64,000 nucleotides of DNA, taken from NCBI GenBank assembly GCA_021234155.1, contig JAJEKV010000641.1, positions 1-64,000 of the forward strand, in the 5' to 3' direction. Both the position numbers and the translations under genes were made by a program. Source of the stretch: Isoetes taiwanensis (taxonomy: Eukaryota; Streptophyta; Lycopodiopsida; Isoetales; Isoetaceae). This document shows positions 36,490 to 47,232 of this stretch, piece by piece. Position 1 is the stretch's first letter. The number at the start of each line of letters is the position of its first letter. The notes under the pieces are model-generated. The model was given only the letters and a program-made list of their open reading frames with translations, was not told the origin of the DNA and made no database searches.

Positions 36490-36665
36490 AACAATTAACG
36501 AAAATGAATCATCCTAGTGCATCATTTCAACGGCAGGGATGAGGCAGAGATGAATGGCCAAGATCGTGATCTTGGTCCTCACATCCTATTGTGCATCATT
36601 TCAACGGCAGAGATGACACATAGATGAATGGCCAAGATCGTGATCTTGGTCCTAACTTCCTATTG
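36490..36665 (+). repeat. Tandem duplication of about 87 bp in element E
   Basis: Two copies of GTGCATCATTTCAACGGCAG, then GATGAATGGCCAAGATCGTG and ATCTTGGTCCT. From 34700 to 38300 I see no supported gene otherwise. Confidence 0.85.
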
Positions 36666-38309
36666 GTTTAGGTTAAATTTTCTCTTTATTGGCAGGCAGG
36701 TCGATTTTGGCGCCTTCCTTCTTGCCGCCCTGCCTTGTTTCTTGCCGATTTGCACTCTATTGCTTTGCCGCCTTGTTTCTTGGAGCTGTGCGCATCTTGT
36801 AGTCTTACAGATCTTTAGATCTTAGGATTGGCTGATCTTGCAGTGGAGCCCATTTGGCCAGATCTCTGGAGCAATGCAGTAGCACAGACGTATGTAGGGT
36901 TCACCACCCTTTTTTTTTTTCTAGGCGGAATCCACCGGGGTGCATCAGCGCTTCAGTTTTATGATCTTATTTGCTGAAAAGATATCACCTGGGCCGATTA
37001 TCCCATCCCGAAATGGGAACATATGGTGCTTTTTCCATCATGTGAATAGGTTATGGCTGGAAGGAAATGATATATCACCAGATTGAATACATGCAGCTTA
37101 AATTTTTGGCCATATTGGAGTGTGTCGCTGCCAATTTAATAGACGTAGAACTAAGCTCTGAGAAATTTGCTGCAGCAGCACCATAGCTAGATAGCCAGCG
37201 GCCTCATGCAACACACTAGCAGATAAAAGTTTTCTCCTGTGAGGCTTGGAATGTCAAATAGGCAGTGATTTGGTGCTCTAGGTAATTTGCTCAACTCTTT
37301 AGCTTAATCTGCCTGCTCAAATCTTCAACTTAATCTGCTCAAAGTGATCTGCTCAAAGGAGGTGAGTTTGTATATTATGGTCTGATGCTTTTTTTTCTTC
37401 TCAATTTGTTCAAAGCTGGAAGGATGAAGAGGAGGTCTGGGTTTTGTTGTCTATTAAAACCCAACCTGCATTAGAAAGTTACGGATAAAGATGGCGTCCT
37501 TCCAGTCGTATGTAAAAAAAATTCACCTGCATTTACTTGACACCATTATTTCTTTATCTGCATTCATGTGACACCATTCTTGTAACATTCTTTCGCATTA
37601 ATTTGGCAGGTTCCAGAAGGTTTAGCTAAGGTACAGCAAAAACAAAGGTCTGCCCTGGCAAAATATTGTAAGTAGAGAATAAGATATGTTTTCCATTTTT
37701 TGCATTTTCACAGGTTTGGCATTTTGCATTTGTTCACAGGTTGACAAAGTTTAGTTAGGGAAACAACAGAAATAAAGGCATGCACTGTGAAACAAAGGTC
37801 TGCTGGGTCGCAGCTCCAGCTGCAATGGAGCTTTTGCAGGGATTTTGAAATCCCATGGAATTGGCAGACAAAGTGAGGATATGAAAAGCAGGAGTATGTA
37901 AAGAACAAGGTTTAAGTAATTGGAATATAGATTCTGGAATCAGCTTCCCATACTTGAAAATACATGCATTGGAAATACATGCATTGAAAATACATTGTTT
38001 AGGTAGTAACTGTTACTATCATGATTATTATGTCTAGAATCACAAAAAGTTCATAAACATTGAAAGCTGGAACTCTATGGTTTAATAACTACATATAAGA
38101 ACAAACATACATAATTGGAAGTCACAATATGCTTTAAGAACTACCATGCCTAATGGAATTATTTGGGTTCGATTCCCAAAAGGCAAGAAATTAACAATAG
38201 TTTGTACCAGGGTTTATAAATAAATTAGCATAACAACATAGTGCTTTTTTTTCTCAATATTATCTTTAAATGTATTTTTGGTAAAAAGCATGCGTTGTTT
38301 TTGTAAATT

Positions 38310-38950
38310 TTAAAACTGTGTGTGGGTGGTTTTTTTATTTTTTCCCAAAAACAACAGTCAAAACAACCGCTACCCTTAAGAAATGACGTGTTAATTTTTT
38401 GCTAACTACACTTGAAAATGCTTATTTTAAAAAAGCCACATGTGGATTTTATGTAAAACAATACTAAAAAATAGCACCTAGTTTTGATTAACCACATTGT
38501 TTTCTTAAAACCACATATCATTTTTTTGGAAAACCAACAACTAAAAACAATATAGTTAAAAAAAAGGTGTAGACAACTACGTGTAGTTTCTAGCAAAGTC
38601 GGACAAAATTCTCTATGTAGTTTTTCAGTGTAATTTTTTTGTTTTTTTTGCAAAACAACAGTTAAAAACAACATGTGGACCTTTTAAGTTTTATTAAGAA
38701 CCACATGTCTTTTTTTCACGAAAGCAACACTTGAAAACTACAACTACTTTTAAAAAACAACATGTTGAAACACATGTAATTCCTACGTGTAGATAATTTT
38801 GACAAAACTCTACGTGTAGACTTTTAACAAAAAAAACTACATGTATAAAAATTTTGCTAAAAACTACACGTCATTTCTAGCAAATCCGGACAAAAAACAA
38901 CACGTAGTTTTTTGGTGTTGTTTTTTTGCAAAAAAGACACTGAAAAACAA
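38310..38950 (+). repeat. Right subterminal repeat region of element E
   Basis: Repeated AAACCACA, AAAACAACATGTGG, CTACGTGTAG and AAAACTACACGT, inverse in orientation to the left array. It directly abuts the right CACTA end. Confidence 0.7.
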
Positions 38951-39378
38951 CATGTGGACCCAGTTTTGGGGTGGTAGTGAATGTACCCTTATTATTAATA
39001 TATTTAATTTCTAATATATATACTTAAATTCGTATCATACCTTTAGAATTTCAAATTTCCTAATAGTTTGAAGTATTAATTATGGATTTGCGCCATTTTT
39101 CATTCAGGTCTCAGATTGGCATGATTCTTCGACCCATGTCAGGTGAAATTTGATGCAGGTGCATAATTTTCACTTCAAATTTACTAGAAGGTGAATTTGA
39201 CTCATTCTTTTCGTCAACTAACAACTTAGCCTATTCTTACGGACTCACTACCTAGGAGAAAATTTTCCCCTATTTTCGCGGTTTAATGGTGGAAAAAATT
39301 TTATTTCACACCCCTATAGGCCTGTTAGACTACTTCCATGGTCATGGTCAGTGCTAGTTCCTGGTCAACCAAGAACAT

Positions 39379-39391
39379 CGCTCTGATACCA
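39379..39391 (-). other. Primer binding site of element D
   Basis: On the minus strand, TGGTATCAGAGCG follows the 5' LTR end after one base. It is a perfect match to the plant initiator-Met tRNA primer site TGGTATCAGAGC. Confidence 0.92.
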
Positions 39392-39392
39392 T

Positions 39393-40044
39393 TGTGACGC
39401 TCCCTACTAAATATACGGCGCCCAGCCGTATACTCCGTAGGAAATCCCCCATCCGGTCCTCCGACCGCACGGGCCCTCCGTCTATCCCGCAATCTGGGGT
39501 CTTCGTAGTGCGGGAAGGGGACACGAAGGTGTCTTGCGCGCCCTTCCCCTATGGGCTTCTATCACAGCGGAAGCATAAACATCGTCAGAACTAGCAATAA
39601 CAATACATCACACCACCTCGAAGGGTAGCTCATCCACATATCCATAGGTGCAAAGAACATAATCATACGCCATAAAACATGAGAGCTCCTACCCGTGGCT
39701 CCGACACATAAGGAAGTCGACTGACTGGACAGGCCTCAAGATAGAGCAGACCGAGTCATAACAATGGCGGGGCTGGCTATAGACATTGGCTAGGGTTGAC
39801 CACTCCATCCGCCCCTCCTGTGCATACTTTGCAGATGGGCTAGATCAGGCTCTGACATGACTCTAGCCTTCCGGATACGCAATCCAATGGCATCACCCAT
39901 CGGGACTACTCCAGGTTGCATCTCCCTAGTCCGTCGAGGCAGGAAGGGTTGCATCTCCCCTTCCCGGGGTCTAGAGGCTCCTCGGGCAGTTAGAGAATCG
40001 TGGCGACACACGATTCATACCCGACTGAACCCCCCAAAACAAGA
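39393..40044 (-). repeat. 5' LTR of element D, inner part
   Basis: Matches 20442-21098 of the other LTR. It is interrupted after CCCCCCAAAACAAGA, where element F begins. Confidence 0.93.
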
Positions 40045-40078
40045 AACAAGGTGACCTAGCAAATGCACTAATGACCTG
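40045..40078 (+). repeat. Left terminal inverted repeat of F
   Basis: 34 bp starting AACAAGGTGACC and ending ACTAATGACCTG. It pairs with 48949-48982 with one mismatch (T against C at the 20th position). TTTGCACCAC and AAAAAGGAATC follow and recur near the right end. Confidence 0.95.
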
Positions 40079-40609
40079 CGTTTGCACCACAAAAAGGAAT
40101 CTTTCAAAGATTCCCTAAAAAAAACCTAAAAATTGCCACTTTTGGGGGGTCAATTGAAAAAACAGCCCTCAATTTTGATTTGTGACACCTCTTTTTTGGT
40201 CCAAAATTAGAAAACTTTTGCTGTTTTGTGAATTGTAGACACCCAAACAAGCTGTAAAATTGGAGTCACCTTTTAAGAAAATCTAGGAAATACAAGAAAA
40301 CTAGCAAAATTAAAGAACCATTAAAATCTTCAAAGAAATGAAAGCAAGATTGGCAAATCTAGGCGTATCTATTTGTTATTACTCAAGAAGAACCACAAGG
40401 TGCTATCTTGGCAAGATAGGCAAATAAAAAAACATACAAGACATAACTAACATGTCTAATAGCATTTGCGCTTATACAAGACATGAAAAAACATGGATAA
40501 ACTTGGAAGAAGCTATGCGAGCATGTACAAAACATGTACAACATGTACAAAAAACTCTAGCCAAAACTAGGAGGTAACGATGTGCCCACATTTAGATTAT
40601 ACAAGAAGT

Positions 40610-43600
40610 TTACGGCCTTTGAGAAAGAGCAGGATTAGGAATGTCGCTATACTCGTCAACTCCTTCGGACTGCCACCATCGCCCTCGTTGCCACTCTCCT
40701 CATTGTCACTTGAAGTGGTCAAGAGCTAACCACTGGAACACTTGCCCTCATCCCCGGGAACCTTCGTCTCGAACTATCTTCGAGTAAAGACTTGATAAGT
40801 TAACCGTTGTCGCGACGTAGCTTTGTTATCAACCTTGAGAGTAAAATCATAAGCCCAAGACTTGAGTTTCGATTTCAGGTCCGTGATTGTCCATGTGATT
40901 CTTATTCATCGCTTTTTTAGGCCCTTCTTGAAAGGAATTATCACGGGATCATACCGACCGAAAAGGATTCAGATCCTTAGTGGCGCACCAGGTGAACTTT
41001 CACTACCGAAGGGAGATTGTCTTTGAGTACAAGTGTCCTTAACCCGCAATCCGGAAAGGACGGCTCGCCGTCATCATCGATTCGAAGGTATGCGGCTATA
41101 AGCATCCCCTTAGACAAATCCGCAAGTTTTTCCGAGTTTGGCCTTGGTTCTTTTTCAAGGCACGTCTACTTCCGAGGTACATTACACGATCGGGTTCCTT
41201 TGTTGACTTGAAGATGTAGAGAACACGGAACCCTTTGCAATTCCTTGGCCCGCCTCAACAGGGGATGAACTTGAGTACCGGGCCAACAAAAAGCAACTTC
41301 GGGGAGATCTTTGTTGAGGGATTTAGTTACATCCCTCGCATTATTGAAAAGAAATTCTCCCACCAGCCTTTGTCCTCCTCAATTTGAAGTACTTAAAACT
41401 TGACCTTATACTTTTCTCCATCTTTGGTCATTGAGACGAAGGGATTTTTGTCCTTGTTCTTTTTAGGTAGTGATCACGGCACTTTTTTGGGCTATTTGAA
41501 TAGCCCTTCTCATTACCTTAGTTTCGTAAACATATTTTAAATATTGTAGGCTGCCCTCAAAGCGCCAAGTTTGGGATGTGACAAAGTACTTCCCTTGAAG
41601 TTGTGCTTTTACCGTCCTTGAGAAAAATTTTTACATGATGTTGAAATGTCAAATTATTCAACTTATGGATAGCAGGACTGTATCACCATGACCCATTTGG
41701 AAAACAAGCTCACGAAAATCAAAAGTCTCGCTAAGCACTTCGACAACTGGAGTCGGATTGTAAGCTTGCTCAATCACACTGCACAAGGAGTGTAGACAAA
41801 ATGCTTTTTTCCTTCGCGAACCGCAGATTTAAAATCTTTGAACATTTGGTCTATCGATCATGGGTGTGGCCCACAAGTAAGAAACCAACCTTGACCTTCG
41901 AAAGATACCGGCTCGACCAGCATTGCGCAATAAGCAAATAAAACTTGGTTTTATTTTCTCTAGTAGTATTGTCTAACCGTAAAAGTACAAACCGGAGGCG
42001 CCTTCTCCTTTGCCAAACCAAAATCTTATTTAGTATTGTCACCGCAGTGAGGTTAGGATCGCTTTTGTGTATATTTGGATAGGTCAAAAATACTGCACTG
42101 TACAACACCATGAAAGATCATCGCCCCAACCAAATGAAGCCTCAAAAAATCGGATTCATCTAAATCCTTTGGAACATTTACAAAATGGGGAAGTGAGGTC
42201 TTCTTTTGGTCCATGCCGTCTACCATGGACAGACATATATTCGAGTGGCATCTCCAAAGATTTCTTTCTATGTTTTGCTAGCTTCTTTCTCTCCAAGGCT
42301 TGAGCCTCTCTGTGAACTTGCAACTCTTGAGTTATCGATCCGCAATTAAGACATTAGTCGATTACCTTGAAGCAATAGTAAGGCTAATTTACAGGCTGCG
42401 ACTAAGCTTTTGTAGCCGTGCCATGCGCGCATAGGCAAAGCTTGTCAGTACCTTGAAGCAACAGTAAGGCTCCACAGAACTGTAGCTAAGCTTTTGTAGT
42501 CGTGCTATGCGCGCATAGGCAAAGCTTGTCGAAGATTACCTTGAAGCAACAAAGAAGGCTCCGCAGGCGCAAAAGCTTTTGTAGACGTGCTATGCGCGCA
42601 TAGGCAGAGCTACTGGGGGAAGGGGCGATCTACAAGATTGAAGAGACCTGTTGTGCGAGTACTACAAGATTAAAAAGACCTGCTATGCGCACATAGACAA
42701 ACTCAAGACTAAATAGCCGTGCTATGGCCGCATAAGACAATGTCTCTAGTCGTGCTAACGAGAAGGGATTAGACGAAAGGGACGTACTTTTTTCTAGAAT
42801 ATCCTTTGCCATTGATCGTTTTTCCTTTAATATGGAGCAGCTAGTACACACCGAAAATCTGTGCCTCTTCGGAATCCTAACACGATTAAATTCTTGCTTC
42901 CACAACCTCAAGAAGTAGGAATAGGATATGAACTTCTGACTTGAACTCTGGAAAAGATCCTTGTACATGCCGTAGACTTCCTTCTTAGTAATACTGTCTG
43001 TCAGATGATATACAGGACTGTTTGGAAGTCGCTCACAGTTAGAGTCAAAGAAACCTACCAGCCAAGCTTTTGCTTCTAGGCGCATATACAAACAACTTTC
43101 TTTGGGTGTGAATAGTCATCAATGCACGGATTCCTGTCTAACCTCTTTTGCACTCTTGACATGCGACGACTTCCAATGGCATGTATTCTTTTAAAAGCAA
43201 GTTGGCACACTGTGTTGCTCGAAACATAGTATGAAAAATTGTCTCCAACTTCAGGCCTTACACTGTATGCCAAGTACAACTCTTGATCACCTTTCGACAT
43301 TGACAAAAACCGTTGTCTTATGTTCCTTAAAGACGAAAATGTAAAGGCCTGTAAGCATTTTTTTTTTACAAACAATTCGGTCTCCTCTCGGCTTTCTCAT
43401 GTAAAGGCGGTCCATCAATCGCTTCGCGCATAACGCAGTTCTAAAAGCTTTTCTTGTGGGATCCCTCTTAAATCTTTTTCGCGATGGGCCAGACGGGTTT
43501 TCAACTGCGGGACTTTTATTACGGCAAAGTAATGCGTGGTAGGTCTTCGAGGGAGGCGAATCGCGACGTCTTCAAACACGGGGTCATCAGCCTTGTCGCC

Positions 43601-43700
43601 CTCAACGGAAGTGCCAGGTCTGTCAGCAAATAATGTTCTCGACTTTCTCAGAACTTGAAGGTCTTCCTCGAAGCCCTTTACTTAAAGAAGGGCCATCGGC
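40610..43700 (-). pseudogene. DUF7869-like transposase of element F, frameshifted
   Basis: Minus-strand pieces in order. 43375-43076: LRNIRQRFLSMSKGDQELYL, VCQLAFKRIHAIGSRR. 43091-42790: SYFLRLWKQEFNRVRIPKRH, RFSVCTSCSILKEKR. A break with a palindrome-rich intron-like stretch follows (about 42775-42345). Then QELQVHREAQALERKKLAKH, and VDGMDQKKTSLPHF (about 42188-42226). 42111-41851: RLDNTTRENKTKF, KVKVGFLLVGHTHD. Then IDQMFKDF and SETFDFRELVFQ in shifted frames, and an acidic tail (SDNEESGNEGD) ending at a stop at 40610. DGMDQ.KT, the LDN...ENK block and VGHTH-IDQ are signatures I know from DUF7869-type proteins linked to DNA transposons in animals, algae and oomycetes. At least five frame breaks are present. 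The N-terminus (43700-44110) is unclear. Confidence 0.7.
42345..42775 (-). other. Putative intron of the transposase gene, with 80-bp repeats carrying the palindrome
   Basis: The protein similarity stops at about 42775, where the minus strand has a donor-like AAAAAA/GTACGTCC, and resumes by about 42335. Between them lie three units of about 80 bp (ACCTTGAAGCAA, AAGGCT, AAGCTTTTGTAG, palindrome, GCAAAGCTTGTC) and further palindrome copies at 42421, 42505, 42590, 42683 and 42721. The exact acceptor is uncertain. Confidence 0.5.
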
Positions 43701-44410
43701 CGCTAAAGACACGCGTCTCTCATAAAATCTACAATATATTGCAACGATTCGTGTAGTTCCCGGAGAGGTGAAGGAGTATCAAAAATAGAGTGAGTACGTT
43801 GAGTAGGGGAAGAGGAGAAGATGCCCCGTGATTGTGGTTGGGGGGGGGGGGGTGTTTTGAAAACGGACGAATCTTTGTAAAAACGTGTTTTGGAGATGGA
43901 GTTTGAAAAGAGGTAGACACACGCAAAGAGGGTGTAAAGGGAGGGAGATGGTGTGGAGGAGGTAGCATCCCGAGGAGAAGCGATCGAAGTGTTCTTCATC
44001 GTCACCCACCGGGTGTGGGTGTGTTGTAACGACCACGCAGTCAATATTGCCACATTGCCAGGAGGACTTGAAGTAAAAACGTCTTTCGCCGCCGCTCTCC
44101 ATTGTTGCACAAGGAAGAGTGATTTGTTTCAGCCATTAAACCCTCTCCCTTCAAACTGCAGAAGTCTACATGCCCATGCGCCGCATAGAAAAGCAGTTAC
44201 AAACATAATATACACTAGTTGCCCATGCGGCAAGATAGGCGGGGATAAAATATGTCTATGTGCGCGATACTTCAATACTAAAAAAGTAGATGCCACACAA
44301 CCAAGAAACATTACAAAATATTAGACATTATCTCCACAAGCCAATGCCTGCAACCAAAACTAGATGTGTATGCAAGAATTCATAGACGAAAAGCAAAGTA
44401 CCTAACACAA

Positions 44411-44418
44411 TATAAATA
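44411..44418 (+). promoter_or_regulatory. TATA box for the methyltransferase gene of F
   Basis: TATAAATA lies 126 bp before the proposed ATG at 44544, between the divergent transposase and methyltransferase genes. Confidence 0.4.
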
Positions 44419-44557
44419 CGAAAACATATGGAGGCATTTGCACATACAGACGATACTCCAAGGCGCTCGACCTCCGCCTAGAAATTTGCTCTTCCGTTTC
44501 GAACTGTAGCATCTCCATAGAGTTCTGCATAGCGTCGCCAAACATGACAGGTGGAAG

Positions 44558-45023
44558 GTACGTAAACATCTCAGCCAGTAGCAGTTTACAGTACTTGTTA
44601 GAAATTTTATACCAAATGTAGCCCGTTTAGGGTCTTTTGGTTAGAGTCGAAGATAGTTGATTTTTAGCTTTTTGGACATCTTGTTTGCCGAATTTCTTCT
44701 TGGGCAGTAGCATTTAGTGTTTTTTTCTTTCATAGTCTATGCGCGCATAGGCATTCTGTCTTTTTTCTTATTATTGTTTTTGCCCGCACAGGCATATTGT
44801 TTTTTCTCTTCTTGTATTGTCTATGCGCGCATAGGCACCAACATTTTTAGCAACCCTTGTCTATGCGCGCATAGGCATTTACCTTTTATTCTGCCATTGT
44901 CTATGCGCGCATAGGCATAATGTTTTTCACTTGCGGTTGTCCATGCGCGCATAGGCCTTTCCAATGTTAGATCTGCTTGTGCATTTTCTAGCAGTCTTTT
45001 ATTATGTTTTTTCTGTCTTGTAG
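44558..45023 (+). other. Putative intron 1 of the methyltransferase gene, carrying six palindrome copies
   Basis: Donor AAG/GTACGTAA, acceptor TGTCTTGTAG. Palindrome CTATGCGCGCATAG is at 44737, 44821, 44861 and 44901, with variants at 44780 and 44941, spaced about 40 bp and usually as TTGTCTATGCGCGCATAGGC. Confidence 0.5.
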
Positions 45024-45447
45024 AACCAAGAAAAATCCTGAAGCAGGCTCCTCCCACAAGGCTGCCAAGAAGAGGAAGCCGACAAAGGCTAAGAATCAAC
45101 CGAAGGGTGATGCACCTACACCATTCATGATCACTGAGGACGGTTCCTATTTCTGTAAGGACCAGCAGTGGCTACTTGTTAGAAGAACTGGTGAGCCTGT
45201 GACGGCCCATTTTTTGTATCTGTACATTTGTGACAGTTTTGGTAAAGAATCCAAAGAGTTGGACAGCTTCAAGAGATGTGGCAGGTTAATAGATACCGAG
45301 CTCTTCGGTATGTATCATATTAAGCGCACCATTAACGACTAAGGGGCTCAACATGTTTACTCAGTGGACCCCCATTTCTTTAAGCTCAGTCTGTCGTCTC
45401 TCGAGGACATGCAGGGTTACATTCAGGCCCGAATGAAAGCAAAAATT

Positions 45448-45522
45448 GTAAGTATTGTCTATGCGCGCATAGCCTAAGAAACTTTAATGTTCTTCTTGCG
45501 CTAATGGAATGTTACTTTCCAG
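45448..45522 (+). other. 75-bp intron of the methyltransferase gene with one palindrome
   Basis: Donor GTAAGTATTG, acceptor TTACTTTCCAG. A perfect palindrome copy lies at 45459-45472, 11 bases after the donor. Splicing joins KAKI to DLVTILKDLLL in frame. Confidence 0.65.
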
Positions 45523-47200
45523 GATCTTGTCACCATTTTGAAGGACCTGCTATTGTGCAAGGATCCTATTTTAACTTCTAGTGCCTCTGTTCCTAAATTA
45601 TTGAAAGATGCAATGCCCTCTGTTCCAAAACTTACCCTTTCTAAAGCAACGGGGAGCACCGCTTTGCATCTGGTCGAAGATGTGGAAGAGGAGGAAGAAG
45701 TAGAGGAAATCGAAGAGGAGGCTGTAGAGGAGGATGTAGAGGAGGATGTAGAGGAGGAAGAGGAGGAGCCACCTAAAAAGAAAGGAAAGAGAAATTACTA
45801 CAAGGCTGGCCTGGTTACAACCACCGAGCCTCCACTCTCAAAAGCTGCCAGGAAGGCCCTTAAGCAAGCTTTGCCGTCAGGACCGGGCACGAAGATAGCA
45901 ATTAAGGAGAAGGACATGTCATCTAAGAAGCTTCGAGGAAATCGAGCTGAGATGTCGGTACCCGCATCATGCATCTCTCAGAGACCGTGTGAAGTTTTGC
46001 ACCTAAGGACGAGCAAGGTGTAAAGACAATTGCAAGTCCATACAAAAATTTACAAAGGGCTACTTAACCGCGACCGAAAGAAAGAATAAGAGACAGGCCG
46101 AATGCAGCAACAGCTCCACATATATGTATAGTTGATCCTGCCCAGTGCAATGATAAGGAGCTGTTTGTTAAGGAAGAGGACGAGAACTACAAATACTATG
46201 TTTTAGGGGGCACCCACAGTTTCAAGGCAAGAAGACAGCTATACAAGGAAACAAAGGAGCACTGTTTCTCACAAATCTTTGCCTTTGTTTACGTGGGTGT
46301 CACTGACTCAGAGGCAAAGCTGCTTGCAATGAGCCACAACGTGGACAATGAGTATCGGATGAGTATGAGCTTCACAGATAAAATTAATGCACAAGGAATA
46401 TGAACTCTTCCGTTCAGAGCACCAAGGTGAGAAAGATATTAAGGATGACCAGGCTCTGTACCTGGCCTTAAAAGAACTGTGCGCTACTGAGTGCTGCCTA
46501 ACTTACTCCACCTCAGATGCCAGAGCTTCACTTGTAAAATATGATAATTATTTTCAGTTAGCTTTCCGTCATGGACGTGTAAGTATTTTCTCTCGACCTT
46601 CGCCTTTGGCGATGCGTGCATGGCTCTTAAATATTTTTTTAACATGCTTGTTGTTTTCTATGTTAGGTCTGGGAGCTACAAGAAAAATTTTTTGACATGT
46701 TCTCTGAGGGCACTTTAAAAACTAAAGGCAAGTCAACGGATTCCAAGAGGAAGAAAAATGATCCCGCAAAGCAAAAGGATATGGGTATAATGGCCTGGCG
46801 TGAAAGGCAAGGCCTAAAAAATGTTGACAAAGTTTGTGAGGTCCTGCAAAAGGTTGTTGATAAACAGTTCACTCTGGAAGAGATGCAGAGAGAATTTAAA
46901 CAGTAAGCCTACCTTACACACTCACGTTTTTTCCAATGTTTGTTATTAACCTCTTGGAACGTTTGCAGCCAAAAAGATTGTGCACTCTGTCAGCAACAGC
47001 TAATGGTTCACCTCAACTGCGACAACTGGAAGAAGGTGCGGGAATTATACCCCACGTGGTCCTCAGACGAAAAAATAAATCAATATGCCACCAACTTTAC
47101 CAACTGGGTATGTCATTTCTTTCTCCTCCTTGCTGCTTGAGTTAAGGTATTCGTTTTTGTACGTGTGCTATGCGCGCATAGCATGTGATTGAGGGACCTT

Positions 47201-47232
47201 GTGGTAGTGCTATGCGCGCATAGCACTACCAC
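47201..47232. repeat. 32-bp perfect palindrome
   Basis: GTGGTAGTG, then CTATGCGCGCATAG, then CACTACCAC is perfectly self-complementary over 32 bases. Another 14-bp copy lies at 47168-47181. Both are in a putative intron starting at 47108. Confidence 0.95.

Larger units (their letters stand above)
30146..38979. mobile_element. CACTA-type (En/Spm, CMC) DNA transposon E, probably non-autonomous
   Basis: The left end starts CACTACCACCCCAA at 30146. The right end is its inverse, TTGGGGTGGTAGTG, ending at 38979. The inverted similarity continues (CTCGGGTCCACA against CTGGGTCCACA). The 3-bp flank AAT is on both sides (30143-30145 and 38980-38982). CACTA termini with 3-bp target duplications define this superfamily. 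Both ends carry inverted subterminal repeats, another hallmark. I find no TNPA/TNPD-like coding inside 8.8 kb, so the element is likely moved in trans. Confidence 0.8.

Noticed and set aside
43853-43862. Run of about 14 G inside element F
   Set aside because: A homopolymer of this kind is likely to vary or be miscounted; no function inferred.
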